NCBI RefSeq assembly: GCF_026967795.1
Contig: NZ_JAPVBH010000003.1
Location: 496,001 to 560,000, forward strand
Source: Modestobacter sp. VKM Ac-2986
Lineage (GTDB): Bacteria > Actinomycetota > Actinomycetes > Mycobacteriales > Geodermatophilaceae
Length of the DNA: 64,000 nucleotides
Direction: 5' to 3'
Each line of letters opens with the position of its first letter. The first letter of the stretch is position 1. Below are positions 8,271 through 16,517 of the stretch, in pieces. A program made the position numbers and the translations under genes. Below the pieces are notes generated by a model, which was not told the DNA's origin, ran no database searches, and was given only the letters and a program-made list of their open reading frames with translations.

Positions 8271-8495
8271 TCAGCGGCCCTTCGACGGGTACGGGAGCAG
8301 GGCCATCTCGCGGGCGTTCTTGATCGCGGTGGTCACCTGCCGGTGCTGCTGCGGGGTCAGCCCGGTCACGCGGCGGGCGCGGATCTTGCCGCGGTCGGAG
8401 AGGAACGTGCGCAGCTGCGTCACGTCCTTCCAGTCGACCGGACCCTCGAGCTTGCGCTTCCTGCGGGGGCGCGGCGGGCGCGGTGCGGGGGTCAC
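8271..8495 (-). CDS. rpsR2: 30S ribosomal protein bS18, zinc-independent paralogue
   Basis: 74 residues: basic N-terminal arm, then [25 protein letters not shown] and the [19 protein letters not shown] block diagnostic of S18. There is no cysteine, so this is the zinc-free (C-minus) form that replaces the zinc-binding protein when zinc is short. The GTG start overlaps the stop of rpsN2 (GTGA). Expressed from the Zur-box promoter at 9280 through rpmB2-rpmG2-rpsN2. Confidence 0.95.
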   Translation of the reverse strand: MTPAPRPPRPRRKRKLEGPVDWKDVTQLRTFLSDRGKIRARRVTGLTPQQHRQVTTAIKNAREMALLPYPSKGR

Positions 8496-8794
8496 CAGCT
8501 GGACTTCCGGATGCCCGGCAGCTCACCGGCATGGGCCATCTCCCGGAAGCGCACCCGGGACAGCCCGAACTTGCGCAGGTGCCCGCGGGGCCGGCCGTCG
8601 GAGACGTCCCGGTTGCGCAGCCTGGTCGGACTGGAGTCGCGCGGCAGCCGCTGCAGCGCGGTCTGCGCCGCGGCACGGTCCTCGGGGCTCGCGGCGGTGC
8701 GGACGGTCTCCTTGAGCTGCGCCCGCCGCTCGGCGTGCCGGGCGACGACCTCCCGGCGCTGCAGGTCCTTGGCGATCATGGACTTCTTCGCCAT
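8492..8794 (-). CDS. rpsN2: 30S ribosomal protein uS14, zinc-independent paralogue
   Basis: 100 residues, the long form of S14. The C-terminal signature is complete: [21 protein letters not shown], then [12 protein letters not shown]. The two CxxC pairs of zinc-binding S14 are absent. Start [10 protein letters not shown] as usual for the family. It sits 1 nt from rpmG2 and overlaps rpsR2, so the four ribosomal genes form one transcript. Replaces the zinc form in the small subunit under zinc limitation. Confidence 0.96.
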   Translation of the reverse strand: MAKKSMIAKDLQRREVVARHAERRAQLKETVRTAASPEDRAAAQTALQRLPRDSSPTRLRNRDVSDGRPRGHLRKFGLSRVRFREMAHAGELPGIRKSSW

Positions 8795-8795
8795 C

Positions 8796-8963
8796 TCAGC
8801 GCTCCTCGCGGAAGTCGACGTGGGCGCGGATGCGCGGGTCGTACTTCGTGAGCACGAGCCGGTCGGGGTCGTTGCGGCGGTTCTTCCGGGTGACGTACGT
8901 GTAGCCGGTGCCGGCGGTCGACGTGAGCTCGATGACCGGGCGGATGTCCGTGCCGCGGGCCAT
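8796..8963 (-). CDS. rpmG2: 50S ribosomal protein bL33, zinc-independent paralogue
   Basis: 55 residues starting [11 protein letters not shown] at ATG 8963, which overlaps the rpmB2 stop (TGATG). It has the family motifs [18 protein letters not shown] and [14 protein letters not shown]. All four cysteines of the zinc-binding form are missing. The same frame continues far upstream only as a shadow. Second gene of the leftward Zur operon. Confidence 0.96.
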   Translation of the reverse strand: MARGTDIRPVIELTSTAGTGYTYVTRKNRRNDPDRLVLTKYDPRIRAHVDFREER

Positions 8964-9232
8964 CAGGCGTTCCCCCGCCCGGCGCCGAGCCGGCGGCGCG
9001 CGTCGGGGTCGGTGGCGCGGATGCGGGCGACGACGGCCTCGATGCCCTGGACGTCGACGGTCTTGATGCCCTTGGCCGAGACGGTGAGTCGGATCCACCG
9101 GTTCTCGCTGGCCAGGAAGAAGCGCTTGGACTGCAGGTTGGGGTCGAACCGGCGGTTGGTGCGCCGGTGGGAGTGGCTGACGGCCTTGCCGAAGCCCGGC
9201 TTGCGGCCGGTGACCTCGCAGTAGGTGGCCAT
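8963..9232 (-). CDS. rpmB2: 50S ribosomal protein bL28, zinc-independent paralogue
   Basis: 89 residues: [34 protein letters not shown], then a strand-rich core ending in a basic tail. Only one cysteine (residue 5) remains, so the four-Cys zinc site is lost. First gene of the leftward operon. A GGAGG sequence precedes the ATG. The Zur box lies 48 nt upstream, and the opposite-strand TACTGT at 9273-9278 can serve as its -10. Confidence 0.95.
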   Translation of the reverse strand: MATYCEVTGRKPGFGKAVSHSHRRTNRRFDPNLQSKRFFLASENRWIRLTVSAKGIKTVDVQGIEAVVARIRATDPDARRRLGAGRGNA

Positions 9233-9279
9233 GGGTGCGCCTCCAGGGGTCGGGAGCGGGGAGCACGCCGAACAGTAGA

Positions 9280-9294
9280 TGACGATGATTGTCA
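9280..9294. promoter_or_regulatory. Zur box in a divergent promoter
   Basis: TGACGATGATTGTCA is an almost perfect dyad and fits the actinobacterial Zur consensus (TGAxAATGATTxTCA type). It overlaps the -35 region (TGACGA, 17-nt spacing) of the rightward promoter whose -10 is TAGGGT at 9303-9308. That -10 lies exactly 6 nt before ATG 9315, so the rightward mRNA is probably leaderless. On the other strand it covers the promoter of rpmB2. Zinc-loaded Zur would shut both operons. Confidence 0.9.
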
Positions 9295-9314
9295 GTTGCA
9301 GTTAGGGTGTCGGC

Positions 9315-9779
9315 ATGACCTCCCGCCGCACCCCCCTGGTGCTCGTCGCCGGCCTGGACCGGGACCTCACCGCGCAGGCCGCCACCCCGCTGCTCGACCA
9401 GCCTGGCACCGTCGTCGTCCACCACGACGTCCGCGGCCTGGGCGAGGGCGTCGTGGTGCGCACGACCCGCGAGCAGCAGGCCGCCGGCGTCGTCACCTCC
9501 ACCGCCGCGATCGAGCTCGCCCACGGCTGCCTGTCCTGCACGCTCCGGCTGGACCTGCTCCCGCTGCTGCGCACCCTGGCCCGCCGGGACGACGTCAGCC
9601 GGATCGTGCTCCAGCTGGACCCCGTCCTGGAGCCCGAGCACCTGTGCTGGGCCTTCGAGGAGGTCGGCCTGGACGACGACGCCGAGGAGCCGGAGACCGC
9701 CGGTGACTGGGTGGAGGTGGCCGGCGTGCTCGCCGTCCTCGACGCGGCCAGCTGGCTCGACGCCGCGACCGGCGAGTAG
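9315..9779 (+). CDS. Mrf/COG0523-like protein, N-terminal piece
   Basis: 154 residues. [13 protein letters not shown] stands where normal COG0523 GTPases have GxxGxGKT, so the P-loop is degenerate, as in the Rv0106 subgroup. [16 protein letters not shown] is the metal-site region; the usual CxCC is CxxC here. It probably does not hydrolyse GTP. It is transcribed from the leaderless Zur-controlled promoter. Whether the truncated chain is stable is unknown. Confidence 0.7.
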   Translation: MTSRRTPLVLVAGLDRDLTAQAATPLLDQPGTVVVHHDVRGLGEGVVVRTTREQQAAGVVTSTAAIELAHGCLSCTLRLDLLPLLRTLARRDDVSRIVLQLDPVLEPEHLCWAFEEVGLDDDAEEPETAGDWVEVAGVLAVLDAASWLDAATGE

Positions 9780-9782
9780 ACG

Positions 9783-10598
9783 ATGGCCGACCACGGCCTG
9801 GCCGCGACCGCCGGTGACGAGCGGACGCTGGCCCAGGTCGCCGTGGGCCAGCTCACCGCCGCCGACGCGGTCCTGCTCGCCGGGGAGCCCGACGACACCT
9901 GGGCCGCCGTCCGGCTGACCGCCGTCCTCGACCGGCTGGCGCCCGGCGCACCGCGGGCCCGGCTGGACGCCACGCACCCCGACGAGCTGCTCACCGCCCT
10001 GCCGGCCACCGCCAGGCGTGGCCGGATGCCCACCCCGCACGACGCGCTGCTGGCCGGTCAGCCGCCGCTGGACGCCGTGGCCGACGTCCAGCTGGTGCGC
10101 TTCTCCGCGACCAGGCCGTTCTCCCCCGAACGGTTGCACGAGGCTGTCGACGTCCTGCTCAGCGGCGTGGTCACCAGCCGCGGCCGGTTGTGGCTGGCCA
10201 GCCAGCCCGACCGGGCCATCTGGCTGGAGTCCGCCGGTGGTGGCCTGCGGATCGGGGACGCGGGCCCGTGGCTGGCCACCCTGGGCGACGACGCGGAGCT
10301 GTGGAGCCAGGTCGACCCCGAGCGCGCCGCCGCCGCCGCGTTGCGCTGGGACCCGGTGCACGGCGACCGGGACGTCGAGCTGGTCGTGCTCACCCACCGC
10401 CAGCCGGCCGGGCTGATCACCGCCGCGCTCACCGACGCCCTGCTCACCGACGACGAGCTGGCCGCCGGCGAGGACGCCTGGCGCGCGCTGCCCGACCCGT
10501 TCGGCGCCTGGCACGAGGACCCCTGCGAGGCGAGCAGCCCCGCGGACGAGTTCGACCTGCACACCAGCACCACCGACCGAGAGGACCGATCCCGATGA
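9783..10598 (+). CDS. Mrf/COG0523-like protein, C-terminal piece
   Basis: 271 residues from ATG 9783, 3 nt after the TAG. The CobW C-terminal features are intact: [44 protein letters not shown] and the terminal [11 protein letters not shown]. The lack of further damage suggests either a recent break or continued translation. GGCGAG before the stop could act as a weak ribosome-binding site. Its TGA overlaps the rpmE2 start (ATGA). Confidence 0.72.
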   Translation: MADHGLAATAGDERTLAQVAVGQLTAADAVLLAGEPDDTWAAVRLTAVLDRLAPGAPRARLDATHPDELLTALPATARRGRMPTPHDALLAGQPPLDAVADVQLVRFSATRPFSPERLHEAVDVLLSGVVTSRGRLWLASQPDRAIWLESAGGGLRIGDAGPWLATLGDDAELWSQVDPERAAAAALRWDPVHGDRDVELVVLTHRQPAGLITAALTDALLTDDELAAGEDAWRALPDPFGAWHEDPCEASSPADEFDLHTSTTDREDRSR

Positions 10599-10846
10599 GA
10601 GCCGGCATCCACCCCGAGTACCGCACCGTGGTGTTCCGCGACACCTCCAGCGGTGCCACCTACCGCACCCGCTCCACCATCCGCACCGAGCAGACCATCG
10701 AGCTGGACGGCGAGACGCTGCCGGTGGTCAACGTGGAGATCAGCGCGGCGTCGCACCCGTTCTGGACCGGCAACCAGCGCGTGCTGGACACCGCCGGCCG
10801 GGTCGAGCGCTTCAACCAGCGCTACGGCGCCCGGACGCGGGGCTGA
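10595..10846 (+). CDS. rpmE2: 50S ribosomal protein bL31 type B, zinc-independent
   Basis: 83 residues: [25 protein letters not shown], then [11 protein letters not shown] and VERFNQRYG. These are the marks of type B L31, which lacks the CxxC zinc site and replaces L31 type A when zinc is scarce. The ATG at 10595 overlaps the preceding TGA. GAGGA lies 10 nt upstream. Third reading frame of the rightward Zur transcript. Confidence 0.96.
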   Translation: MRAGIHPEYRTVVFRDTSSGATYRTRSTIRTEQTIELDGETLPVVNVEISAASHPFWTGNQRVLDTAGRVERFNQRYGARTRG

Positions 10847-10850
10847 CGAC

Positions 10851-11012
10851 ATGGCAGTCCCGAAGCGGAAGACGTCGCGGTCCAACACCCGCTCCCGCCG
10901 TTCGCAGTGGAAGGCGACGCCGACGCCACTGGTGCCGGTGACCGTCGACGGCGTCGTGCGGATGGTGCCGCAGAAGCTGCGCAAGGCAGCCGAGCGGGGC
11001 CTGCTGCCGTGA
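10851..11012 (+). CDS. rpmF2: 50S ribosomal protein bL32, zinc-independent paralogue
   Basis: 53 residues: [22 protein letters not shown], the L32 N-terminal signature, followed by a short tail without the zinc-binding cysteines. Four nt separate it from rpmE2. Its stop overlaps the next gene (GTGA). Six different zinc-free ribosomal proteins are therefore encoded around one Zur box. Confidence 0.96.
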   Translation: MAVPKRKTSRSNTRSRRSQWKATPTPLVPVTVDGVVRMVPQKLRKAAERGLLP

Positions 11013-11368
11013 CCGCGGCCGGCGCCGACCCGGGCGGGCCGCTGGTGGCGCTGTGCACCGGCCACCGCTGCGCCGCACTGCACCGGCTGGCCGGCACCGA
11101 TGCCCTCGGCGACCTGGCGGCCGCGGTGCGGGGCACCCGCGGGGCGGTGCTGGTGACCACCGACTGCGTCGACGCCTGCGATCGGGGCTCGGTGGCCGGC
11201 CTGGCCCGGCGCACCCCGGTCACCGGCGAGGCCGGCCCGGCCGTGTGGCTGGCGGAGGTGCAGACGCCGGAGCGCACCCGTGCCCTCGTGGACTGGGTGA
11301 CCGCCGGCGGCCCGCTGCCGGACTGCCTGCGCACGGCACTCACCGCCCTCGCCGCACCCCATCGCTGA
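11009..11368 (+). CDS. small Cys-rich protein, thioredoxin-like ferredoxin type
   Basis: 119 residues from GTG 11009. Cysteines occur in LCTGHRC, in DCVDACDRG and near the end (PDCLRT). The pattern of a paired Cys early in a beta-alpha unit and CxxxC in a later loop resembles thioredoxin-fold [2Fe-2S] ferredoxins, but the spacing is not exact, so the cluster is a guess. It is translationally coupled to rpmF2 and is the last gene of the rightward Zur operon. A role in metal or redox handling during zinc starvation would fit. Confidence 0.7.
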   Translation: MTAAGADPGGPLVALCTGHRCAALHRLAGTDALGDLAAAVRGTRGAVLVTTDCVDACDRGSVAGLARRTPVTGEAGPAVWLAEVQTPERTRALVDWVTAGGPLPDCLRTALTALAAPHR

Positions 11369-11412
11369 CCCTGGGGAGGGGCGAAAGTGGCCACTTTCGC
11401 CCCTCCCCAGGG
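11369..11412. terminator. 22-bp perfect hairpin; copy B of a shared palindrome
   Basis: Uninterrupted 22-bp inverted repeat without loop, starting right after the TGA at 11366-11368. Its centre GAAAGTGGCCACTTTC is shared, save one base, with 7998-8033. It separates the convergent Zur operon and aldehyde dehydrogenase gene and probably ends both transcripts. Confidence 0.8.
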
Positions 11413-11453
11413 ACGCCGCGGACCGGAGGGCCGGACGGCGGCCCTCCGGTGGG

Positions 11454-12878
11454 TCACTCGCCGGCCTGGCCGGCGGTGCTGCCGTTGTCCTGCTCGCTGC
11501 TGGGGGCGCCCACCCACACGGTCTTGGCGTTCATGAACTCCCGCATGCCCAGCTCGGTCAGCTCACGGCCGTAGCCGCTCTGCTTGACCCCGCCGAAGGG
11601 CAGGTCGGGGTAGCTGGAGGTCATGCCGTTGATGAACGCCATGCCGGACTCGATGTCCCGGACGAACTGCGCGCGCTCGCCCTCGTCCTCGCTCCACAGA
11701 TTGCTGCCCAGGCCGTAGGGGTGGCTGTTGGCGATCTCGATCGCCTCGTCCAGGCTGTCGACGGTCCACAGCGCGGCGACCGGGCCGAAGACCTCCTCGG
11801 CATAGAGCTTCATCTCCGGGGTGATGCCGGTGAGCAGGGTCGGCTCGTAGAACCAGCCCGGCCCGTCGACCTTCTTGCCGCCGACGACGACGGTCGCGCC
11901 CTTGCTGACCGCGTCCTGCACGTAGTCGTCCACGTCGTCCACGCCGGACTCGGTGGCCAGCGGGCCGATCTCGGTGGCGGGGTCCATCGGGTCGCCGACG
12001 GTCAGCGCGCCGATCTTCTCCGCGAACAGCCGGGTGAACTCCTCGGCCACGTCGCGGTGCACGAAGAACCGCTTGGCCGCGATGCAGCTCTGCCCGTTGT
12101 TCTGGTTGCGGGCGGTGGTGGCCACCTCGGCGGCGGTGTCCAGGTGCGCCGACGGCATCACGATGAACGGGTCGGAGCCACCCAGCTCCAGCACGGTGGG
12201 CTTGAGCGCGTCCCCGGCGATCGCGGCCACCGACTGCCCGGCCGGCGCGCTGCCGGTGAGGGTCGCAGCGACCACGCGGTCGTCGCGCAGCACCCGCTCG
12301 ATGGTCTTCGAGCCGATGAGCAGGGTCTGGAAGACGTCGGCGGGGAAGCCCGCCTTGCGGAACAGCTCCTCCATGTAGAGCGCGGTCTGCGGCACGTTGC
12401 TGGCGTGCTTGAGCAGCCCGACGTTGCCGGCCATCAGCGCCGGGGCGGCGAAGCGCATCGCCTGCCAGAGCGGGAAGTTCCACGGCATGATCGCCAGCAC
12501 CACACCGAGGGGTTGGTAGCTGACGTAGGCCTGCTGGGCGTTCACCGCGCCGGCGTCCAGCTGCTGCGGCTCGAGCATGGCCGGGCCGTGGTCGGCGTAG
12601 TACCGCAGCGCCTTGGCGCACTTGGCCACCTCGGCCTTCGCGCTGGCGAGCGTCTTGCCCATCTCGGTGGTCATGAGCGCCGCGACGGAGTCGGTGTCGG
12701 CGTCCAGCACGTCGGCGGCGGCGCGCAGCCAGCCGACCCGGTCCTCGACGCTGGTGCGCCGGTAGCTCGCGAAGGCGGCCGACGCGCGGGCGATCCTGTC
12801 CTCGAGGACGTCGTCGGTCAGCGGCTCGAAGGTCTTCAGCGTCTCGCCGGTGGCGGGGTTGATCGTGGCGATGGCCAT
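11454..12878 (-). CDS. NAD(P)-dependent succinate-semialdehyde/aldehyde dehydrogenase
   Basis: 474 residues. ATG 12878 with GGAGGAG upstream gives MAIATINPATGE, the normal start; the longer frame is not needed. Landmarks: MPWNFPLWQ (cofactor site), LTGSAPAG, the catalytic glutamate in LELGGSDPF, the nucleophile in NNGQSCIAAKRFF, and EEVFGPVA near the C-terminus. The proteins most like this are GabD2-type succinate-semialdehyde dehydrogenases that convert the semialdehyde to succinate in the cytosol. Substrate assignment is by resemblance only. Stands alone, divergent from phoD. Confidence 0.9.
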   Translation of the reverse strand: MAIATINPATGETLKTFEPLTDDVLEDRIARASAAFASYRRTSVEDRVGWLRAAADVLDADTDSVAALMTTEMGKTLASAKAEVAKCAKALRYYADHGPAMLEPQQLDAGAVNAQQAYVSYQPLGVVLAIMPWNFPLWQAMRFAAPALMAGNVGLLKHASNVPQTALYMEELFRKAGFPADVFQTLLIGSKTIERVLRDDRVVAATLTGSAPAGQSVAAIAGDALKPTVLELGGSDPFIVMPSAHLDTAAEVATTARNQNNGQSCIAAKRFFVHRDVAEEFTRLFAEKIGALTVGDPMDPATEIGPLATESGVDDVDDYVQDAVSKGATVVVGGKKVDGPGWFYEPTLLTGITPEMKLYAEEVFGPVAALWTVDSLDEAIEIANSHPYGLGSNLWSEDEGERAQFVRDIESGMAFINGMTSSYPDLPFGGVKQSGYGRELTELGMREFMNAKTVWVGAPSSEQDNGSTAGQAGE

Positions 12879-12930
12879 GGGCTCCTCCTGGTGGTGGACA
12901 CGGCCGGCGTCCGGTGTCCTCCGGGCGGCC

Positions 12931-12963
12931 GTGTCCCCTGCACCTGCCCGCGGCAGGGGACAC
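12931..12963. other. 11-bp inverted repeat between divergent genes
   Basis: GTGTCCCCTGC and GCAGGGGACAC flank an 11-nt GC loop in the 197-bp gap between the aldehyde dehydrogenase and phoD genes. Because both neighbours point away from it, it is more likely an operator or 5'-leader structure than a terminator. Confidence 0.45.
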
Positions 12964-13075
12964 GAAACAGCAGTGCCCGACACGCCGACCCGCGCGCCGA
13001 CCGGCCAGCCGCACGCCCCCGACCGTTCACCCGGGGACCGCACCCCGGTCGTCCGGCCCCGCAACAGTCCCGCGC

Positions 13076-14878
13076 ATGGCCCTCGATGCCCCCCTGTCCC
13101 GCCGCACGCTCCTGAAGGGCGGGGCCGTCACGGCCGCCGCCCTCACCTTCGGCGGTCTGTCCGCCGAGGCCGCCCGCGCCGCCGTCGCCGAGACCGCCCA
13201 CTCCGGCGTCTTCGGCTTCGGTGTCGCCAGTGGCGACCCGACCGCCACCGAGCTGCTGCTCTGGACCCGGGTCACGCCCGTGCCCGGCGCCCTGCCCGGG
13301 AGCGGACAGGGGCCCCGGACCCGGGTCCGGTGGGAGGTCGCCCGGGACGAGGCGTTCCGTCGGGTCGTCCGACGCGGCACCGTCACGACCGACGCGTCCT
13401 GCGACCACACGGTCAAGGTGGTCGTGGACGACCTCGAGCCCTACACCCGCTACTGGTACCGCTTCACCGCCAAGGGCGCGACCTCCCCGGTCGGCCGCAC
13501 CCAGACCGCACCCGACGAGGCCGGTCAGCTGCACGCCCTGCGCATGGCGTTCGTGTCCTGCAGCAACTGGACCGGCGGCTTCTTCACCGCCTACCGCGGC
13601 ATCGCCGCCCGCGACGACCTGGACTTCGTCCTGCACCTGGGCGACTACCTCTACGAGTACGGCAACGACCCGCGCATCGCCGGGGTGGCCGGCTCCGGCG
13701 ACCGCTACGGCCCGAACGCGCTGATCGGCGTCCGCGACCACGAGCCGGCCACCGAGATCGTGTCGCTGGCCGACTACCGCCTCCGCCACGCCCTCTACAA
13801 GACCGACCCCGACCTGCAGGCCACCCACCAGCGGCACCCGTGGATCGTGGTCTTCGACGACCACGAGATCACCAACGACGCGTACGACACCGGCGCGGAG
13901 AACCACGAGCGGGACGACGACCCCGACACCGCCTACACCGAGCCGGGCAAGCCCGCGGGCATCCGCCCGGAGGGTGACTTCCTGGCCCGCCGGGAGCGGG
14001 CGTTCCGCGCCTACCTGGAGTGGATGCCGATCCGCGAGCCCGCCCAGTGGCAGCCCCGGCCCAGCACGGGCCGGCAGTTCTTCCGCCGCTTCACCTTCGG
14101 CGACCTGGCCGAGCTCTCGGTCGTCGAGACCCGGCAGAACCGCGCCGAGCAGGTCCCGGCCACCGTCGGCGGCGCGCTCAACCCGGCGCTGACCGACCCG
14201 CGCCGGCACCTGCCGGAGCCCCAGCAGATGAGCTGGCTGACCCGGGGCATCACGGCGCAGAGGACGGCGTGGCACCTGGTGGGCAACCAGACGGTGTTCG
14301 CCCGCGTGTACGCCGTCCCGCGCGCCGGGGTGCTCGGCGGGCAGGTGTTCAACACCGACCAGTGGGACGGCTACCAGGCCGACCAGCGCACCCTGCTCGA
14401 CGCGATGGCGGCCTCCGGGCACACCGACCCGGTCGTGCTCACCGGCGACATCCACTCCTCCTGGGCCAACGACCTGCCCACCGACTGGGCGCGGTACCCG
14501 GTCGACGGCAACTCGGCCGGCGTGGAGTTCGTCTGCCCCTCGATCACCAGCAACGGGTTCAAGGAGTCCCTCGGCAACTCCGCGGCCGCCGCCACCGCGA
14601 CGACCGCGGCGTTCCAGGCCGCCAACCCCTGGGTCCGCTACCTCGAGGGCATCGGCCACGGCTTCACCGTCCTGGACGTGACGCCGGAGCGGGTGCAGGC
14701 CGACTTCTGGTTCATCCGCAGCAATGGCGACAAGGGCCTGGCCGTCGACCCGCGGCTGGACCCGCAGGCCACCGTCGGCTACGAGACCTCCTGGGTCTCG
14801 GTGAAGGGCAGCCGCAAGGTCAGCGGCCCGGTCGCCCAGCTCGGCGCCCGCAGCGACCAGCCCCGCACCGCCCGGTGA
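13076..14878 (+). CDS. phoD: secreted alkaline phosphatase/phosphodiesterase, PhoD family
   Basis: 600 residues. The N-terminus has the Tat motif SRRTLLKG with Arg9-Arg10, a hydrophobic alanine-rich core and an AxA-type cleavage region, so folded export is expected. Next come the PhoD N-terminal fibronectin-like domain (about 45-145) and the metallophosphatase: FVSCSNW (150s), HLGDYLYEYG, VFDDHEITND, then VLTGDIHSSWA near 460. The family uses Fe and Ca to release phosphate from diesters and monoesters. ATG 13076 is chosen because it precedes the Tat signal directly. AACAGT seven nt before it may be a leaderless -10. A strong terminator follows. Confidence 0.93.
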   Translation: MALDAPLSRRTLLKGGAVTAAALTFGGLSAEAARAAVAETAHSGVFGFGVASGDPTATELLLWTRVTPVPGALPGSGQGPRTRVRWEVARDEAFRRVVRRGTVTTDASCDHTVKVVVDDLEPYTRYWYRFTAKGATSPVGRTQTAPDEAGQLHALRMAFVSCSNWTGGFFTAYRGIAARDDLDFVLHLGDYLYEYGNDPRIAGVAGSGDRYGPNALIGVRDHEPATEIVSLADYRLRHALYKTDPDLQATHQRHPWIVVFDDHEITNDAYDTGAENHERDDDPDTAYTEPGKPAGIRPEGDFLARRERAFRAYLEWMPIREPAQWQPRPSTGRQFFRRFTFGDLAELSVVETRQNRAEQVPATVGGALNPALTDPRRHLPEPQQMSWLTRGITAQRTAWHLVGNQTVFARVYAVPRAGVLGGQVFNTDQWDGYQADQRTLLDAMAASGHTDPVVLTGDIHSSWANDLPTDWARYPVDGNSAGVEFVCPSITSNGFKESLGNSAAAATATTAAFQAANPWVRYLEGIGHGFTVLDVTPERVQADFWFIRSNGDKGLAVDPRLDPQATVGYETSWVSVKGSRKVSGPVAQLGARSDQPRTAR

Positions 14879-14883
14879 CCCCC

Positions 14884-14918
14884 GGTCCCGCTCGCCCGCG
14901 CCCCGGGCGAGCGGGACC
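14884..14918 (+). terminator. 15-bp hairpin terminator after phoD
   Basis: Perfect arms GGTCCCGCTCGCCCG and CGGGCGAGCGGGACC with a 5-nt loop, starting six nt after the phoD stop. No T-run. Confidence 0.8.
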
Positions 14919-14988
14919 CCCGGCGGCCACCTAGCGTCGGCCGGAGACCTCCGGCGCCGTCCCGGGTGGCCGACGACGAGGAGGACCG

Positions 14989-16509
14989 ATGCCCGGCTCC
15001 AGCCGCATCCAGCACCCCGACTTCGCCCGCAAGGTGGTGCCGGCCGAGGAGGCCGCTGCCGTGATCGCCCCCGGGGACACGGTCGGGATGAGCGGGTTCA
15101 CCGGCGCCGGGCACCCCAAGGCGCTGCCGCAGGCGCTGGCCCGCCGGATCAGCGAGGTGCACGCCGCCGGGCACCCCTTCCAGGTCGACCTGTGGACCGG
15201 GGCGTCCACCGCGCCGGAGCTGGACGGGGCGCTGGCCGCCGTCGACGGCATCGCCCGGCGGCTGCCGTACCAGTCCGACCCGGTCACCCGCGAGAAGATC
15301 AACACCGGCGGCATCGACTACCTCGACGTGCACCTCTCGCACGTGGCGCAGCTGGCCTGGGAGGGCTTCCTCGGCCCGCTGGACGTCGCCGTCGTCGAGG
15401 TCAGCGCGATCACCGCCGAGGGCGGGCTGGTCCCGTCGTCCTCGGTCGGGAACAACAAGACCTGGCTGGACCTGGCCGACCGGGTGGTGCTGGAGGTGAA
15501 CTCGTGGCAGCCGGAGGGCCTGGACGGCATGCACGACGTCTACTACGGGACGGCGCTGCCGCCGCACCGCCGGCCCGTGCAGCTGACCCACCCCAGCGAC
15601 CGGATCGGGGTGCCGCACCTGCGGGTCGACCCGGCGAAGGTGGTGGCCGTGGTGGAGACCCACGCCCCCGACCGGAACACCCCGTTCAGCCCGCCCGACG
15701 ACACCGCCCGCGCCATCGCCGGGCACCTCATCGAGTACCTGGAGCACCAGGTCTCGCGCGGCCGGCTGCCCGCCGAGCTGCTGCCGCTGCAGTCCGGCGT
15801 CGGCAACGTGGCCAACGCCGTCCTGTCCGGGCTGCAGGAGTCGCGCTTCGAGGACCTGACCGCCTACACCGAGGTGGTGCAGGACGGCATGCTCGACCTG
15901 CTGCGGTCGGGCACCCTCACCTTCGCCTCGGCGACGGCGTTCTCCCTCAGCCCCACGGCGATCGCCGAGTTCACCGCCCACGTCGGGGAGTTCCGCGACC
16001 GGATCGTGCTGCGCCCGCAGGAGATCAGCAACCACCCCGAGCTGGTGCGGCGGCTGGGCGTCATCGCCATGAACGGGATGATCGAGGCCGACGTCTACGG
16101 CAACGTCAACTCCACGCACCTGATGGGCAGCCGGATGCAGAACGGCATCGGCGGCTCCGGCGACTTCGCCCGCAACGCCTTCCTGTCGGCCTTCGTCAGC
16201 CCGTCGACGGCCAAGGGCGGGGCCATCTCGGCGATCGTGCCGATGGTGTCCCACGTCGACCACACCGAGCACGACGTCGCGGTGATCGTCACCGAGCAGG
16301 GGCTGGCCGACCTGCGCGGCCTGTCCCCGCGCAAACGCGCCCAGCAGGTCATCGCGCGCTGCGCCCACCCGGACTACCGGGCGATGCTCACCGACTACAC
16401 CGAGCGTGCGCTGCACGGGGCGCACGGCCGGCACACCCCGCACCTGCTGGACGAGGCGCTGAGCTGGCACTCCCGCTTCCTGCGGACCGGCAGCATGCGC
16501 ACCGACTGA
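14989..16509 (+). CDS. succinyl-CoA:acetate CoA-transferase (acetyl-CoA hydrolase/transferase family)
   Basis: 506 residues; ATG 14989 with AGGAGGA upstream. The protein has both class I transferase lobes. GMSGFTGAGHPKALP binds CoA; EVSAITAEGG and LQSGVGNVANAVL follow; the likely catalytic glutamate is in the VVQDGM region or just before it. NVNSTHLMGSRMQNGIGGSGDFARN is highly characteristic of succinyl-CoA:acetate CoA-transferases such as AarC. The reaction moves CoA from succinyl-CoA to acetate and couples acetate use to the citric acid cycle. Close neighbours do not add to the assignment. Confidence 0.92.
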   Translation: MPGSSRIQHPDFARKVVPAEEAAAVIAPGDTVGMSGFTGAGHPKALPQALARRISEVHAAGHPFQVDLWTGASTAPELDGALAAVDGIARRLPYQSDPVTREKINTGGIDYLDVHLSHVAQLAWEGFLGPLDVAVVEVSAITAEGGLVPSSSVGNNKTWLDLADRVVLEVNSWQPEGLDGMHDVYYGTALPPHRRPVQLTHPSDRIGVPHLRVDPAKVVAVVETHAPDRNTPFSPPDDTARAIAGHLIEYLEHQVSRGRLPAELLPLQSGVGNVANAVLSGLQESRFEDLTAYTEVVQDGMLDLLRSGTLTFASATAFSLSPTAIAEFTAHVGEFRDRIVLRPQEISNHPELVRRLGVIAMNGMIEADVYGNVNSTHLMGSRMQNGIGGSGDFARNAFLSAFVSPSTAKGGAISAIVPMVSHVDHTEHDVAVIVTEQGLADLRGLSPRKRAQQVIARCAHPDYRAMLTDYTERALHGAHGRHTPHLLDEALSWHSRFLRTGSMRTD

Positions 16510-16517
16510 GCCGCCGG

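Larger units (their letters stand above)
9315..10598 (+). pseudogene. COG0523/Mrf-like gene interrupted by one in-frame TAG
   Basis: Two frames (9315-9779 and 9783-10598) lie in the same phase, separated only by TAG at 9777-9779 and one ACG codon. Read together they make about 427 residues that align end to end, by my recollection of the family, with the single-chain mycobacterial protein Rv0106 and its relatives. Those are degenerate COG0523 proteins encoded with zinc-free ribosomal proteins; the Mycobacterium smegmatis member (Mrf) recruits the hibernation factor Mpy to ribosomes. The break falls in a variable loop (after DAATGE), where other members carry an acidic stretch. It may be a nonsense mutation, a sequencing error, or a real two-part gene with reinitiation at ATG 9783. 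Confidence 0.75.

Noticed and set aside
9777-9779. TAG in the Mrf-like gene read as pyrrolysine or as programmed read-through
   Set aside because: Actinobacteria of this type are not known to use pyrrolysine, no stem-loop follows the codon, and the family has no conserved residue at this place. A nonsense change or reinitiation is simpler.
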